Program-made: the position numbers and the translations under genes
NCBI RefSeq assembly: GCF_003148495.1
Contig: NZ_QGGH01000005.1
Coordinates: forward strand, 186,001-250,000
Direction: 5' to 3'
Length of the DNA stretch: 64,000 nt
Source: Mesorhizobium loti
GTDB taxonomy: Bacteria; Pseudomonadota; Alphaproteobacteria; Rhizobiales; Rhizobiaceae
Notes under the pieces: model-generated
Database searches by the model: none
What the model saw: the letters and a program-made list of their open reading frames with translations, nothing else
What the model was told of the DNA's origin: nothing
Shown: piece by piece, positions 17,602-27,046 of the stretch
Numbering within the stretch: position 1 is the stretch's first letter
Layout of the letters: every line of letters starts with the position of its first letter

Positions 17602-18483
17602 ATGCACTTCGGTCCCCATCTCCTCCTCGCGGCCCTCGAAGGCCTCGTCACCTCAGCGGTGCTGGCGCTGACGGCGCTTGGGCTGTCGCTGGTGTTCGGC
17701 GTCATGCGGGTGGTCAATGTCGCGCATGGCGAGTTCTTCATGCTCGGCGCCGTGCTCGCCTGGGCGATCACCACGGCGATCGGCGGCCATCCGGCGCTCG
17801 GCTTCCTGGCGGCGCTGGTGATTGCGCCGTTGATCGTCGGCGCCATTGCGCTGGTCGCCGAGCGGCTGGTGCTGCGCCGGCTCAACTACAATCCGGAAGC
17901 CACCATCGTCGCCACGATCGGCATGCTCTACATCATCCAGCAGCTGGCGCTGACCTTCTACGGTCCGGAGGCGCGGCCGGTGGAGCCGCCGTTCAGCTAC
18001 CGCATCCTTTTGCCGTGGTTCGGTTACTCCGGCTACAAACTGTCTGTTATCGCCGCTTCGGCGCTACTGCTGATCGCGACATGGCTGGTGCTGACGCGCA
18101 CCAGGATCGGTCTCATCATGCGCGCCACGCAGTATGACAGCGAGACGGCGCAGGCCTTCGGCATCCCCGTCGGCCGTGTCTATGGCGGCGTCTTCGCGCT
18201 CGGCGCAATGCTGGCGGCCATTGCCGCAGTGCTGATCGTGCCGATCAGCCAGGCGCATTATCTGATGGGGCAGGACCCGCTGCTGCTCTCCTTCATCGTC
18301 GTCATCATCGGCGGCCTCGGCTCGCTGCGCGGCACGGTCGTCGCCGCCGTGCTGATCGGCCTGTCGGACGGCATCATCTCGATGTTCTTCTCGCCGACTT
18401 TGGCCAAGATCATCGCCACGCTGCTCGTTGCCATGGTGCTGGTGTTCCGCCCGCAAGGCCTGTTCGGGACGGCATCGCGATGA
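17602..18483 (+). CDS. Branched-chain-type ABC transporter permease (LivH-like)
   Basis: A 293-residue permease with about eight membrane segments. The stretch VFGVMRVVNVAHGEFFMLGA at residues 33-52 and the IIGGLGSLRGTVVAA segment near the C-terminus are diagnostic for LivH-type permeases. It starts 4 bases after repeat copy B and overlaps the LivM-type gene by 4 bases (ATGA). It pairs with the next protein to form the transport channel. Confidence 0.93.
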   Translation: MHFGPHLLLAALEGLVTSAVLALTALGLSLVFGVMRVVNVAHGEFFMLGAVLAWAITTAIGGHPALGFLAALVIAPLIVGAIALVAERLVLRRLNYNPEATIVATIGMLYIIQQLALTFYGPEARPVEPPFSYRILLPWFGYSGYKLSVIAASALLLIATWLVLTRTRIGLIMRATQYDSETAQAFGIPVGRVYGGVFALGAMLAAIAAVLIVPISQAHYLMGQDPLLLSFIVVIIGGLGSLRGTVVAAVLIGLSDGIISMFFSPTLAKIIATLLVAMVLVFRPQGLFGTASR

Positions 18484-19442
18484 GCGAAGCTTCGCCGGCA
18501 AAGGCCTATACCCTGCATCTCGGCGTCATCGCGCTGCTCTTCGTGCTGAGCTTCCTGCTGCCGGAGTATTATCACGGCCTGCTTGCCCGCATCATGGTGC
18601 TGGCGGTTTTTGCCATGGGCTACAACATGCTGTTCGGCTATGTCGGCCTGCTCAGCCTCGGCCACGCCATGTTCTTCGCCGCCGGGCTCTATGGTGCTGG
18701 CCTTGCCGTCATCCAGCTTGGCTGGAGCGTCCCTCTGGCCTTCCTCGGCGGAGTTGCCTGCGGCGCTGTCCTGGCGCTGGTGATCGGCCTGCTGGCGCTG
18801 CGCACCACGGGTGTCGCCTTCATGATCGTCACCATGATGTTCGCCCAGGTCTTTTACCTGCTCATCCTCTATTTTGCGACGTGGACCGGCGGCGACCAGG
18901 GCATGGTCGTGCCGCAGCCAGCGCGGGTGCTCAGCCTCGGCGCGACATCGCTCGAGCTCACCAATCCAACCGTGCGTTACATGACGGCGCTGGGGCTGTT
19001 TTCGATCGTGCTGCTCATCACATCAGCCATCGTCCGCTCCAGATATGGCCGCGTGCTAGTCGCCATCCGCGAGAACGAGGAGCGGACGAAGATGCTCGGC
19101 TATGATACCTTCTCCAACAAGCTCGCCGCCGTCGTTGTCTCCGGCACCATCTGCGCGGCCTCGGGCGCCGCCTATGCGCTGCTGTTCGGCTATGTCGGAT
19201 CGAGCTTCGCTTCGGTGCAGTATTCGATCCTGCCGCTGCTCTGGGTGCTGCTCGGGGGTGCTGCCACAACGCTTGGGCCGCTGATCGGCACGCTGTTCAT
19301 GTACTATGTCATCGACATCACCAGCGGCTACACCTCGGCCTATCTGCTGATCGTCGGCATCGCGCTCATCCTTTTGGTGCTGTTCTTCCCCAAAGGCATT
19401 CTGGGCAGCATCCGCCAGCGCTGGCTTGGGTGGCTGCCATGA
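18480..19442 (+). CDS. Branched-chain-type ABC transporter permease (LivM-like)
   Basis: A 320-residue LivM-type permease with the FGYVGLLSLGHAMFFAAG motif near residue 48, the ENEERTKMLGYD cytoplasmic loop that contacts the ATPase, and the GGAATTLGPLIG stretch. It is coupled to both neighbours by ATGA overlaps. Confidence 0.93.
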   Translation: MSEASPAKAYTLHLGVIALLFVLSFLLPEYYHGLLARIMVLAVFAMGYNMLFGYVGLLSLGHAMFFAAGLYGAGLAVIQLGWSVPLAFLGGVACGAVLALVIGLLALRTTGVAFMIVTMMFAQVFYLLILYFATWTGGDQGMVVPQPARVLSLGATSLELTNPTVRYMTALGLFSIVLLITSAIVRSRYGRVLVAIRENEERTKMLGYDTFSNKLAAVVVSGTICAASGAAYALLFGYVGSSFASVQYSILPLLWVLLGGAATTLGPLIGTLFMYYVIDITSGYTSAYLLIVGIALILLVLFFPKGILGSIRQRWLGWLP

Positions 19443-20164
19443 TGCCGCTTTTGACCACCAAGGGCCTGTCGCGGAACTTCGGTGGCCTGCGTGCTGTCGA
19501 CGGCGTCGACTTCGCCCTGATGCCGGGAGAGATCCGCGCCGTCATCGGCCCCAACGGGGCGGGAAAAACCACCTTCGTCAGCCTGGTCAGCGGCCGCATC
19601 CAGCCGTCATCGGGGATGATCGTCTTTGACGGTGCCGACATCACCGGCCTGCCGGCCTATATCCGGGTGCGCCAGGGCATCGCCTACACGTTCCAGATCA
19701 CCAGCGTCTTTGCCAATCTCTCCGCCTACGACAATGTCGCGCTGCCGGTGCAGCGGACCTTGAGCGATGGCCGTTCGAAGGGTGCAGTGCGGACAGGTGT
19801 GATGGCGGCTCTCGAACGCACCGGCCTGGCCGATCGTGCCCACATGCCGGCCGGGCAATTGTCCTACGGCCATCAACGCCTGCTGGAAGTGGCGATGGGC
19901 CTGGCGCTGAAGCCGCGCTTGTTGATCCTCGACGAGCCGACGCAAGGCCTGGCCGACAGCGAGATCGACAATTTCATCACCCTGGTGCGCGAGATCGCCA
20001 AGAACGCCACCGTGCTTTTGATCGAGCACAACATGCCGGTCGTCATGCAACTGGCCGACCGCATCACTGTCTTCAATGCCGGCAAGATTCTCGCCGAAGA
20101 CACGCCCGAAGCGATCCGCGAGAACGCGGCGGTGCAGGAAGCCTATCTGGGGACCGCCCCATGA
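19439..20164 (+). CDS. Branched-chain-type ABC transporter ATPase (LivG-like)
   Basis: A 241-residue ATPase. Walker A is GPNGAGKTT, the signature is LSYGHQRLLEVAMGLA, Walker B is LLILDEPTQGL, and the H-loop is IEHNMP. The ATG at 19439 overlaps the LivM stop (ATGA) and is preferred over the GTG at 19430. LivG-type proteins pair with LivF-type proteins, and the latter gene follows with another 4-base overlap. Confidence 0.93.
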   Translation: MMPLLTTKGLSRNFGGLRAVDGVDFALMPGEIRAVIGPNGAGKTTFVSLVSGRIQPSSGMIVFDGADITGLPAYIRVRQGIAYTFQITSVFANLSAYDNVALPVQRTLSDGRSKGAVRTGVMAALERTGLADRAHMPAGQLSYGHQRLLEVAMGLALKPRLLILDEPTQGLADSEIDNFITLVREIAKNATVLLIEHNMPVVMQLADRITVFNAGKILAEDTPEAIRENAAVQEAYLGTAP

Positions 20165-20895
20165 CCGAAACAAGCCAGGCCGGGGCGAAGTCTCAAGCAC
20201 TGACCATTTCGGGGCTGGACTGTTTCTATGGCGAGGTCCAGGTGCTTTATGGGCTCGACCTGGTGCTGAACAAAGGCGAGGTGCTGTGCCTGTTCGGCCG
20301 CAATGGCGCCGGCAAGACGACGACGCTCAAAGCCATAATGGGGCTGGTTCCCTCAAGCGCCGGCTCGATCAAACTGGCTGGCCAAGAGTTGACCGGGCTG
20401 CTGGCGCACGAGGTGCCCAAGGCAGGCGTCGCCTATGTGCCGCAAGGCAGGCGGCTGTTCGCTGAAATGACGGTGGCGGAGAACATCGAGATCGGCCTGA
20501 TGGCGCGAGGCAAGGGCAAGGCGACGCGGGAGGCCGTGCTCGATCTCTTCCCGCTGCTGCGCCAGCGGCTCAGGCAACGCTCCGGTACGCTGTCCGGCGG
20601 CGAACAGCAGATGCTGGCGATGGCGCGTGCACTCTGCCTCGAGCCGCAGGTGCTGTTGCTGGACGAGCCGACCGAAGGGCTGATGCCGTCGATGATCGCC
20701 AAGATCCGCGAGACGGTGTCGAAGCTGCGCGGCATGGGGGTGTCGACCATTTTGGTCGAGCAGCGTGTCGATGCGGTGCTTTCGGTCGCCGATCGGGTTT
20801 GTTTCATCGAAAATGGCCGCAACCGAGAAACGGTCGATGTCGAGGAGCTGCGCGCCGACCCGTCGGCGGTTCGCCGTTATGTCGGCGTGGGCTGA
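20161..20895 (+). CDS. Branched-chain-type ABC transporter ATPase (LivF-like)
   Basis: A 244-residue ATPase with Walker A GRNGAGKTTT, signature LSGGEQQMLAMARAL, Walker B VLLLDEPTEGL and the YVPQGRRLFAEMTVAENIEIG stretch (split here from the LivF consensus). It is the last gene of the importer. Its TGA abuts the TCA (reverse stop) of the next, convergent gene, forming TGATCA at 20893-20898 with no spacer. Confidence 0.93.
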   Translation: MTETSQAGAKSQALTISGLDCFYGEVQVLYGLDLVLNKGEVLCLFGRNGAGKTTTLKAIMGLVPSSAGSIKLAGQELTGLLAHEVPKAGVAYVPQGRRLFAEMTVAENIEIGLMARGKGKATREAVLDLFPLLRQRLRQRSGTLSGGEQQMLAMARALCLEPQVLLLDEPTEGLMPSMIAKIRETVSKLRGMGVSTILVEQRVDAVLSVADRVCFIENGRNRETVDVEELRADPSAVRRYVGVG

Positions 20896-22338
20896 TCACC
20901 CAAAGAACAGAAAGCCCGCAACCAGAAATATCGGGATCAGCACCAGGCCCGACCATGCCATATAGCCGAAAAAGCCCGGCATCTTCACGCCGCGATGCCG
21001 GGCGATGGCGTAGACCATGAAGTTCGGTGCATTGCCGATATAGGTGTTGGCGCCCATGAACACCGCGCCCCCCGAGATCGCGGCAAGCGTCGAAGCGAAT
21101 TCCGTCATCAGATGCCTTGGGTCGCCGCCGGCAAGCTCGAAGAACACGAGATAGGTCGGCGCATTGTCGAGGAAGGATGACAGCGCACCGGTCAGCCAGA
21201 AATAGGCGATATCGTTGGGCGCGCCCGAGGGCGAAGTGACGAGGGCGACCAATGGCGCCAGCGCGCCATCATGTCCGGCCCTTAGGATGGCGATGACCGG
21301 CACGATGCAGATGAAGATGCCGGCAAACAATTTCGCCACCTCCGATATCGGACCCCAGTTGAAGCCGTTGGCTTCCCGGTGGCTCTTGTAGGAGAGGGGA
21401 AGCGACAGCAGGGCCAGCGCCAGGATGATGGCGTCGCGCACCAGATTCTGCAGTTCGAGACTGACGCCGAACACGGAAAAGCTCACGCCCGGCTTCCAGG
21501 CCGCCGACAGCAGGATGGCGCCGATCACACCCGCCAGCAGCGGAAGGTTGGCCAAGCCGCGCAAACGCACCGTCTTGTCCGGCGTCGGATCCTTGATCTT
21601 CGGCGCGCCAGCCTCGCGCCGATGCAGGATGATGTCGATGCCTAAGAAGACGGCCAGCACGACGACGACAACGAACAGCGTCTCGCGCCAGAGGTTCGTC
21701 GTCGTCCAGAAGAAGTCGACGCCGCGCAGGAAGCCGACGAACAGCGGCGGATCGCCAAGCGGCGTCAGCGAGCCGCCGATGTTGGACACCAGGAAAATGA
21801 AGAAGATCACGACATGGGCGTTGAACGGCCTGTTATCGTTGGCGCGCAGGATCGGCCGGATCAGGATCATCGAGGCGCCGGTCGTGCCGATGACCGAGGC
21901 GAGAATAGCGCCGACCAGCAGCAGCCCGGCATTGACCAGCGGCGTGCCGTGGATGTTGCCGGAAAGCAGGATGCCGCCTGAAATCGTATAGAGCGCAAAC
22001 AGCAGGACGATGAACGACATGTATTCGGTGAGCAGCGCATGCAGCACAGCTTCGGTCGCCGAGGGGATGCCGAAGGCAAGCGCCAGCGGCACGATCACCA
22101 GCGCCGCCCACAGGGCCGTGATCTTGCCGTAGTGGTGTTCCCAGACATGGTGGAACAGCAGCGGACCGGTGGCGATCGACAACAGCAGCCCGGCGAAGGG
22201 CAGCGCCCACCACAGCGACATCACAGCACCGGGCAGACCGTGGTCTTCGGCGGCAAAGGCCTGTGCCGGAAGCAGGGTGGCGAGAGCCATAACGCATGCC
22301 GCCCGCAGGGGGATCAGATATGAAAAAGGCCCCCTCAT
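20896..22338 (-). CDS. Sodium:proton antiporter-type membrane protein (NhaD/CitMHS-like)
   Basis: A 480-residue ion-transporter-superfamily protein with about 12-13 membrane segments. The SNIGGSLTPLGDPPLF stretch and the SSFLDNAPTYLVFF stretch are the paired motifs of this group, which includes NhaD antiporters and CitMHS-like proteins. An N-terminal signal-like segment (LLPAQAFAAEDHG) is present. The ATG at 22338 lies at the edge of repeat copy C; an internal ATG at 22290 is an alternative start. The substrate may be Na+/H+ or an organic anion. It is convergent with the LivF-type gene. Confidence 0.85.
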   Translation of the reverse strand: MRGPFSYLIPLRAACVMALATLLPAQAFAAEDHGLPGAVMSLWWALPFAGLLLSIATGPLLFHHVWEHHYGKITALWAALVIVPLALAFGIPSATEAVLHALLTEYMSFIVLLFALYTISGGILLSGNIHGTPLVNAGLLLVGAILASVIGTTGASMILIRPILRANDNRPFNAHVVIFFIFLVSNIGGSLTPLGDPPLFVGFLRGVDFFWTTTNLWRETLFVVVVVLAVFLGIDIILHRREAGAPKIKDPTPDKTVRLRGLANLPLLAGVIGAILLSAAWKPGVSFSVFGVSLELQNLVRDAIILALALLSLPLSYKSHREANGFNWGPISEVAKLFAGIFICIVPVIAILRAGHDGALAPLVALVTSPSGAPNDIAYFWLTGALSSFLDNAPTYLVFFELAGGDPRHLMTEFASTLAAISGGAVFMGANTYIGNAPNFMVYAIARHRGVKMPGFFGYMAWSGLVLIPIFLVAGFLFFG

Positions 22339-22477
22339 CCGGCCGCTACGCGGCCACCTTCTCCCCGAGGGGAGAAGAGACTTGGCGCCGATGCTCGCCA
22401 TCTCCTCTCCCCTCGGGGAGAGGTCGGATTGCCCCGAATTGCTCTTCGCAATTCGGTTGGAAATCCGGGTGAGGGGG
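22331..22477. repeat. Composite palindromic repeat element, copy C
   Basis: The left part (CCCCTCATCCGG, then CTTCTCCCCGAGGGGAGAAG) and right part (CCTCTCCCC TC GGGGAGAGG, 22404-22423, then a GAATTGC/GCAATTC stem and CCGGGTGAGGGGG) form nested inverted repeats. It sits between the antiporter and pncA, and the antiporter's first start codon falls within its left edge. Confidence 0.7.
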
Positions 22478-22496
22478 TTCTGTCTCAAGGGCCGGT

Positions 22497-23111
22497 TCAA
22501 TCCGACAAATGGTCTTCGAGCGTCACGCCGGCGTCGCGCATGCGCTGCAGCATGGCTTCGAGCGAACCGTTGAGATCGATGCCACGGCAGGCATCGAGCC
22601 GGACCGTGGTTTTGAAGCCCTGGCTGACTGCGTCCAGCGCTGAGAAGCCGACGCAGAAATCGGTCGCCAGGCCGACCAGGGTCAGCGTGTCGATGCCACG
22701 CTCCCGGAGGTAGCCTGCAAGGCCGGTCTGCGTCGTGCGGTCATTCTCGAAGAAGGCCGAATAGCTGTCGATATCAGGCCGAAACCCCTTGCGGATGACG
22801 AGCTCGGCCTTGGTCCAGGCGAGGCCGGAATGGAAATCCGAGCCGAGGCTGCCCTGGATGCAATGGTCCGGCCACAGCGTCTGCTGGCCATAGGGCATTT
22901 CGATCATCGTGAAGGGCTGCGCGCCCGGATGACTGGAGGCAAAGCTGGAATGACCGGCGGGATGCCAGTCCTGCGTCAGCACGACATGGTCGGTTCGCCG
23001 GATCAGGTCGTTGACCAGCGGCACGATCTCGTCGCCGCCGGCAACCGCCAGCGCGCCGCCCGGACAAAAGTCGTTCTGCAGGTCGATGACAACAAGCGCT
23101 TCGTCGGCCAT
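22497..23111 (-). CDS. pncA: Nicotinamidase
   Basis: A 204-residue cysteine hydrolase of the isochorismatase fold that deaminates nicotinamide to nicotinate. The catalytic triad is visible as D10 (VIDLQNDF), K108 (IRKGF) and C153 (LATDFCVGF), with metal ligands D48 and H50 in TQDWH and a His in PDHC. ATG 23111 gives the expected N-terminus (ADEALVVIDLQ). It is divergent from the molybdenum-hydroxylase operon across a 246-bp region, and its product, nicotinate, is a candidate substrate for both PncB and that operon. Confidence 0.94.
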   Translation of the reverse strand: MADEALVVIDLQNDFCPGGALAVAGGDEIVPLVNDLIRRTDHVVLTQDWHPAGHSSFASSHPGAQPFTMIEMPYGQQTLWPDHCIQGSLGSDFHSGLAWTKAELVIRKGFRPDIDSYSAFFENDRTTQTGLAGYLRERGIDTLTLVGLATDFCVGFSALDAVSQGFKTTVRLDACRGIDLNGSLEAMLQRMRDAGVTLEDHLSD

Positions 23112-23240
23112 GCGGCTTCCTTCTCTCTGTCTCGATGCCGCTGCCGCGACCGGAGGCAGAAACTTGACCAGATGGCCGGCCGCGTCAACCTCTGGCGACA
23201 TAACAAATGCGTGCCGGCCGAGCCGGCGCAAACTCCGGCT

Positions 23241-23268
23241 TTGACAATTCCTGCCGTCTTGATATCAT
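23241..23268 (+). promoter_or_regulatory. Sigma-70-type promoter of the molybdenum-hydroxylase operon
   Basis: TTGACA (23241-23246) is the exact -35 consensus and TATCAT (23263-23268) is close to the -10 consensus, separated by 16 bp. It lies about 90 bp before the GTG start at 23358 and points into the operon. Confidence 0.6.
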
Positions 23269-23282
23269 TTGCATACGAATGA
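23265..23282. promoter_or_regulatory. Operator-like palindrome overlapping the -10 box
   Basis: TCATTTGCATACGAATGA pairs at 7 of 9 positions, with perfect TCATT/AATGA arms. It covers part of the -10 element and the expected transcription start, a classic repressor position. The MarR protein made by the last gene of the same operon is the natural candidate to bind it. Confidence 0.55.
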
Positions 23283-23357
23283 ATTTTCCGGCGCTGATGC
23301 CGGCAGAGTCTTTCGAAACACCGGTTTCTGGAAGACCTCTTTTCTGGAAGGCAAAGC

Positions 23358-24215
23358 GTGATCCGTTACGCGAAACCCACCTCGGTCGACGAAGCGCTCG
23401 CTTTGCTTGGCGAGGGCGCCTGGCGCATCCTTGCCGGCGGCACCGACTTCTATCCGGCACAGGGCAGCAAACCCTTCCGCGACAATGTTCTCGATATCAA
23501 CGGTCTGGCTTCGCTGCGCGGCATTGCCGAAACGGACGACCACTTCGTCATCGGCGCGCGCACGACCTGGACCGACATTATCCGCCATCGCTTGCCGCCG
23601 GCCTTCAACGCGCTGAAACAGGCGGCGCGAGAGGTCGGCTCGGCGCAGATCCAGAACGTCGCCTCGGTCGCCGGCAATCTCTGCAACGCGTCGCCTGCCG
23701 CCGACGGCGTGCCGGGCCTGCTCGTCCTCGATGCCGAGGTCGAGCTGCGCTCCGTGGCAGCCACGCGGCATCTGCGGCTGCAGGACTTCATTCTTGGCAA
23801 CCGCCGCACGGCGCTGCTGCCCGGTGAGATGGTGACGGCCATCCGCGTGCCGAAGCCCAGCGGCACGTCGGCTTTCGTCAAGCTCGGCGCCCGGCGCTAC
23901 CTCGTCATTTCCATCGCCATGGTGGCGGCGCGTCTGGTCGTCGACAACAGCACTGTCGCCGAAGCGGCGGTCGCCGCCGGCTCCTGTTCGGTGGTGGCCA
24001 AGCGGCTGGCCGGTGTCGAAGCCGCGCTGCGCGGACTGCCGGTGGACGGCGGACTTGCCGACGCGATCCTGGCCGCGCCGATGAGCGAACTGTCACCCAT
24101 CGCCGACGTACGCGGCAGCGCCGAATACCGGCTCGATGCGGTGCGCGAGATTGTCGCCCGCGCCGTGCTTGCGGCTGTGGGGCGAACGACTGGCGACGAG
24201 GTGGCGGCGGCATGA
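23358..24215 (+). CDS. Molybdenum hydroxylase FAD-binding subunit (CoxM/XdhB-like)
   Basis: A 285-residue FAD-binding subunit of a xanthine-dehydrogenase-family enzyme. The AGGTD motif (residues 26-30) and the VAGNLCNASPAAD stretch (about residues 107-119) are the two FAD-contact motifs; the CO-dehydrogenase flavoprotein C-terminal domain follows. The start is GTG. It opens a six-gene operon in which each gene overlaps the next. It passes electrons from the FeS/Mo protein encoded next to an acceptor. Confidence 0.93.
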   Translation: MIRYAKPTSVDEALALLGEGAWRILAGGTDFYPAQGSKPFRDNVLDINGLASLRGIAETDDHFVIGARTTWTDIIRHRLPPAFNALKQAAREVGSAQIQNVASVAGNLCNASPAADGVPGLLVLDAEVELRSVAATRHLRLQDFILGNRRTALLPGEMVTAIRVPKPSGTSAFVKLGARRYLVISIAMVAARLVVDNSTVAEAAVAAGSCSVVAKRLAGVEAALRGLPVDGGLADAILAAPMSELSPIADVRGSAEYRLDAVREIVARAVLAAVGRTTGDEVAAA

Positions 24216-27046
24216 GCCAAGTTCAGCCTGATATGCGTGAAGCCCTGCCCGGTCCGGGCGCCGTTCGGCCTGCTCTCGGCCCAGAACGAGCCGACATCGC
24301 CTTCGAGGTCAATGGCGCCGCCATCTCCGTCAACGTACCGCCGCTGCGCCGACTGTCCTTGGTGCTACGCGATGAATTGCTGCTGACCGGCACCAAGGTC
24401 GGCTGCGATGCCGGTGATTGCGGCGCTTGCACGGTGCTGGTCGACGGCGATCCCGTCTGCGCTTGCCTGATGCCGGCTGCATCCGTCGCCGGGGCGTCGG
24501 TGACGACGGTCGAAGGCCTCGCCAATGGCCGGCTGTCGGCGCTGCAGGCCTCGTTCCTTGCCCATGGCGCGGCGCAATGCGGCATCTGCACGCCGGCGCT
24601 GCTGGTCGCGGCAACCGCATTGCTGGACAAGCAGCCCCGCCCTACCGAGGCGGAGGTGCAGGATGCGCTGGGCGGTATTCTCTGCCGCTGCACCGGCTAC
24701 CGGAAGATCATCGCGGCGGTGATGGATGCCTCCCTGCAGGCAGCAAGCCTCGATTTCCGCTTGCCTCAATCCGGCCATGCGATCGGTTCCTCGCCCATCA
24801 GGCTCGACGGCGTGCAGAAGGTCACCGGGGCTGAGAAATTCGGCGGCGATTCCTTCCCCGCCGATGCGCTGGCCGTGCTGGTGGTCCGCTCGCCGCATTA
24901 TCACGCCAGCTTCGCCTTCGGCGACCTCAACGGCTGGGCGAAGGCGCATCCCGGCATCGCCGGTGTCTTCACAGCCGCCGACATTCCGGGGAAGAACTGT
25001 TTCGGCGCTATCGGTCCGTTCGCCGACCAGCCGGCACTGGCCGAAGGGTTTTCGCGGCTTCGTGGCGAGGCGGTGGCGCTGGTTGCCGGCGAACGCGAGG
25101 CGATCCTCGATCTCGATTTGTCGGATTTTCCGATCCGCTGGAGCGAACTGCCGCATTTTCTGCAGCCTGCCGAAGCGCAGGCCGAGGGTGCTGCGCTGAT
25201 GCATGACAACCGGCCGGCAAACCTGCTCACCTCCGGCCTGGTCGAACGCGGCGACCCGGAAGCGGCGCTTGCCGACGCGGCGTTCACCGTGTCCGGCGCC
25301 ATCGACACCTCCTATGTCGAGCACGCCTATATCGAGCCGGAAGCCGGCTATGCCTATCTGGACGGCGACACGCTGGTCGTCGTCGCCTGCACCCAGGCAC
25401 CCTATATGGACCGCGACGAGACGGCGAAGGTGCTCGGCCTTGCCGTCGACAAGGTGCGCATCGTGCCGACCGCGACCGGCGGTGGCTTCGGCTCCAAGCT
25501 CGACGTTTCGCTGCAGCCGCTGATCGGCCTTGTGGCGCTGAAGACGGGGCGACCGGCGGCACTTGCCTACACCCGCACCGAATCGATGATTTCGACCACC
25601 AAGCGCCATCCAGCCGTGATGAAAGCGACCATCGGCGCCGATGCCGATGGCCTTGTCACCGGGATGATCTTCTCAGGCGATTTCAACACCGGCGCCTATG
25701 CAAGCTGGGGGCCGACCGTCGCCAACCGCGTGCCGGTGCATGCGTCCGGCCCCTATGCGACGCCGAACTACCATGCCGAGGGCCGCGCCATTCACACCCA
25801 TGGGCCGATCTCAGGCGCCTTCCGTGGCTTCGGCGTGCCGCAGGCGACGATCATGCAGGAGACGCTCTATGATGAGCTGGCCGGCAAGCTCGGCATGGAC
25901 CGACTCGATTTTCGCTTGAAGAACTGCCTTCGGAACGGTTCCGAAACGGTTACCGGGCAACGGCTGGACTCCGGCGTCGGCATTGCCGAATGCCTCGAAT
26001 CGCTACGCCCGCATTGGGTGCGCGCGACGGCTGATGCGGATGCGTTCAACAGTGCCAACAGGGATAGAAAGCGCGGCGTTGGCGTCGCGTCGTGCTGGTA
26101 TGGCTGCGGCAACACCTCGCTGCCCAACCCGTCGACCATCCTGGTCGGCATTGCGGCTGACGGCACGGTCATCCTGCACCAGGGCGCGGTCGATATCGGC
26201 CAGGGTTCCAACACGGTCATCACCCAGATCTGCGCCGACGCGCTCGGCCTGCCGCTGGAGAAATTCCAGCTGAAGAGCGCAGATACGGCGATCACCCCCG
26301 ACGCCGGCAAGACATCGGCCTCACGCCAGACTTTCGTGACCGGCAAGGCCGCCGAAAAGGCCGGCCGTGCCTTGCGCGAAAAGATCCTGCGCTTTGCCAA
26401 TGTTTCCGGAAACGCAGCCCTGCAACTCGACGGCCAGGCGATCGTCATCCGCGAAGGCGAAGCCACGCGCCGTATCGATCTCGCCTCGCTCGACGTGGAT
26501 GCCGAAGGCTTCGTCTTCCGCGCCCAGGAGACCTACGATCCGCCGACGCTGCCGCTCGATGCCAAGGGCCAGGGCAAACCCTACGCCGTCTACGGCTTCG
26601 GCGCGCAGATCGCCGAACTTGAGGTCGACCTCAAGCTCGGCACGGTCAAGCTGATCAAGATCACCGCCGCGCACGATGTCGGCAAGGCGATCAACCCGCT
26701 GCTGGTCGAAGGCCAGATCGAGGGCGGCATCGCACAAGGCATCGGTATGGCGCTGATGGAGGAGTACATCCCCGGCCGTACCGAGAATTTGCACGACTAT
26801 CTGATCCCGACCATTGGCGACGTGCCGCCGATCGAAACCATCCTGATCGAGGTTCCCGATCCGGAAGGCCCATTCGGCGCCAAGGGGCTGGGCGAACATG
26901 TGCTGATCCCAACGGCGCCGGCGATCCTCAACGCCATCCGCCACGCCACCGGTGTTCTCATCACCAAGGTTCCGGCGACGCCGACGCGGATCCGTGCTGG
27001 CATCCGTGAAAAAGATGGCATCCGCGAAAAGGAGGCACGCCGATGA
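24212..27046 (+). CDS. Molybdenum hydroxylase: fused 2Fe-2S and molybdopterin-binding subunits
   Basis: A 944-residue protein joining two normally separate subunits. Residues about 28-170 hold both [2Fe-2S] sites (C65, C70, C73, C83; then C123, C126, C158, C160). From about residue 195 comes the xanthine-dehydrogenase large domain with the molybdopterin contact AFRGFGVPQ and the catalytic Glu motif GAKGLGE (889-895). Such enzymes hydroxylate N-heteroaromatic rings or oxidise aldehydes with water. Next to a 6-hydroxynicotinate-reductase-like gene, nicotinate or a related pyridine is the likely substrate, but this is inference. The extreme C-terminus is unusual, with a near-repeat GIREKDGIREKE. 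Confidence 0.92.
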   Translation: MSQVQPDMREALPGPGAVRPALGPERADIAFEVNGAAISVNVPPLRRLSLVLRDELLLTGTKVGCDAGDCGACTVLVDGDPVCACLMPAASVAGASVTTVEGLANGRLSALQASFLAHGAAQCGICTPALLVAATALLDKQPRPTEAEVQDALGGILCRCTGYRKIIAAVMDASLQAASLDFRLPQSGHAIGSSPIRLDGVQKVTGAEKFGGDSFPADALAVLVVRSPHYHASFAFGDLNGWAKAHPGIAGVFTAADIPGKNCFGAIGPFADQPALAEGFSRLRGEAVALVAGEREAILDLDLSDFPIRWSELPHFLQPAEAQAEGAALMHDNRPANLLTSGLVERGDPEAALADAAFTVSGAIDTSYVEHAYIEPEAGYAYLDGDTLVVVACTQAPYMDRDETAKVLGLAVDKVRIVPTATGGGFGSKLDVSLQPLIGLVALKTGRPAALAYTRTESMISTTKRHPAVMKATIGADADGLVTGMIFSGDFNTGAYASWGPTVANRVPVHASGPYATPNYHAEGRAIHTHGPISGAFRGFGVPQATIMQETLYDELAGKLGMDRLDFRLKNCLRNGSETVTGQRLDSGVGIAECLESLRPHWVRATADADAFNSANRDRKRGVGVASCWYGCGNTSLPNPSTILVGIAADGTVILHQGAVDIGQGSNTVITQICADALGLPLEKFQLKSADTAITPDAGKTSASRQTFVTGKAAEKAGRALREKILRFANVSGNAALQLDGQAIVIREGEATRRIDLASLDVDAEGFVFRAQETYDPPTLPLDAKGQGKPYAVYGFGAQIAELEVDLKLGTVKLIKITAAHDVGKAINPLLVEGQIEGGIAQGIGMALMEEYIPGRTENLHDYLIPTIGDVPPIETILIEVPDPEGPFGAKGLGEHVLIPTAPAILNAIRHATGVLITKVPATPTRIRAGIREKDGIREKEARR

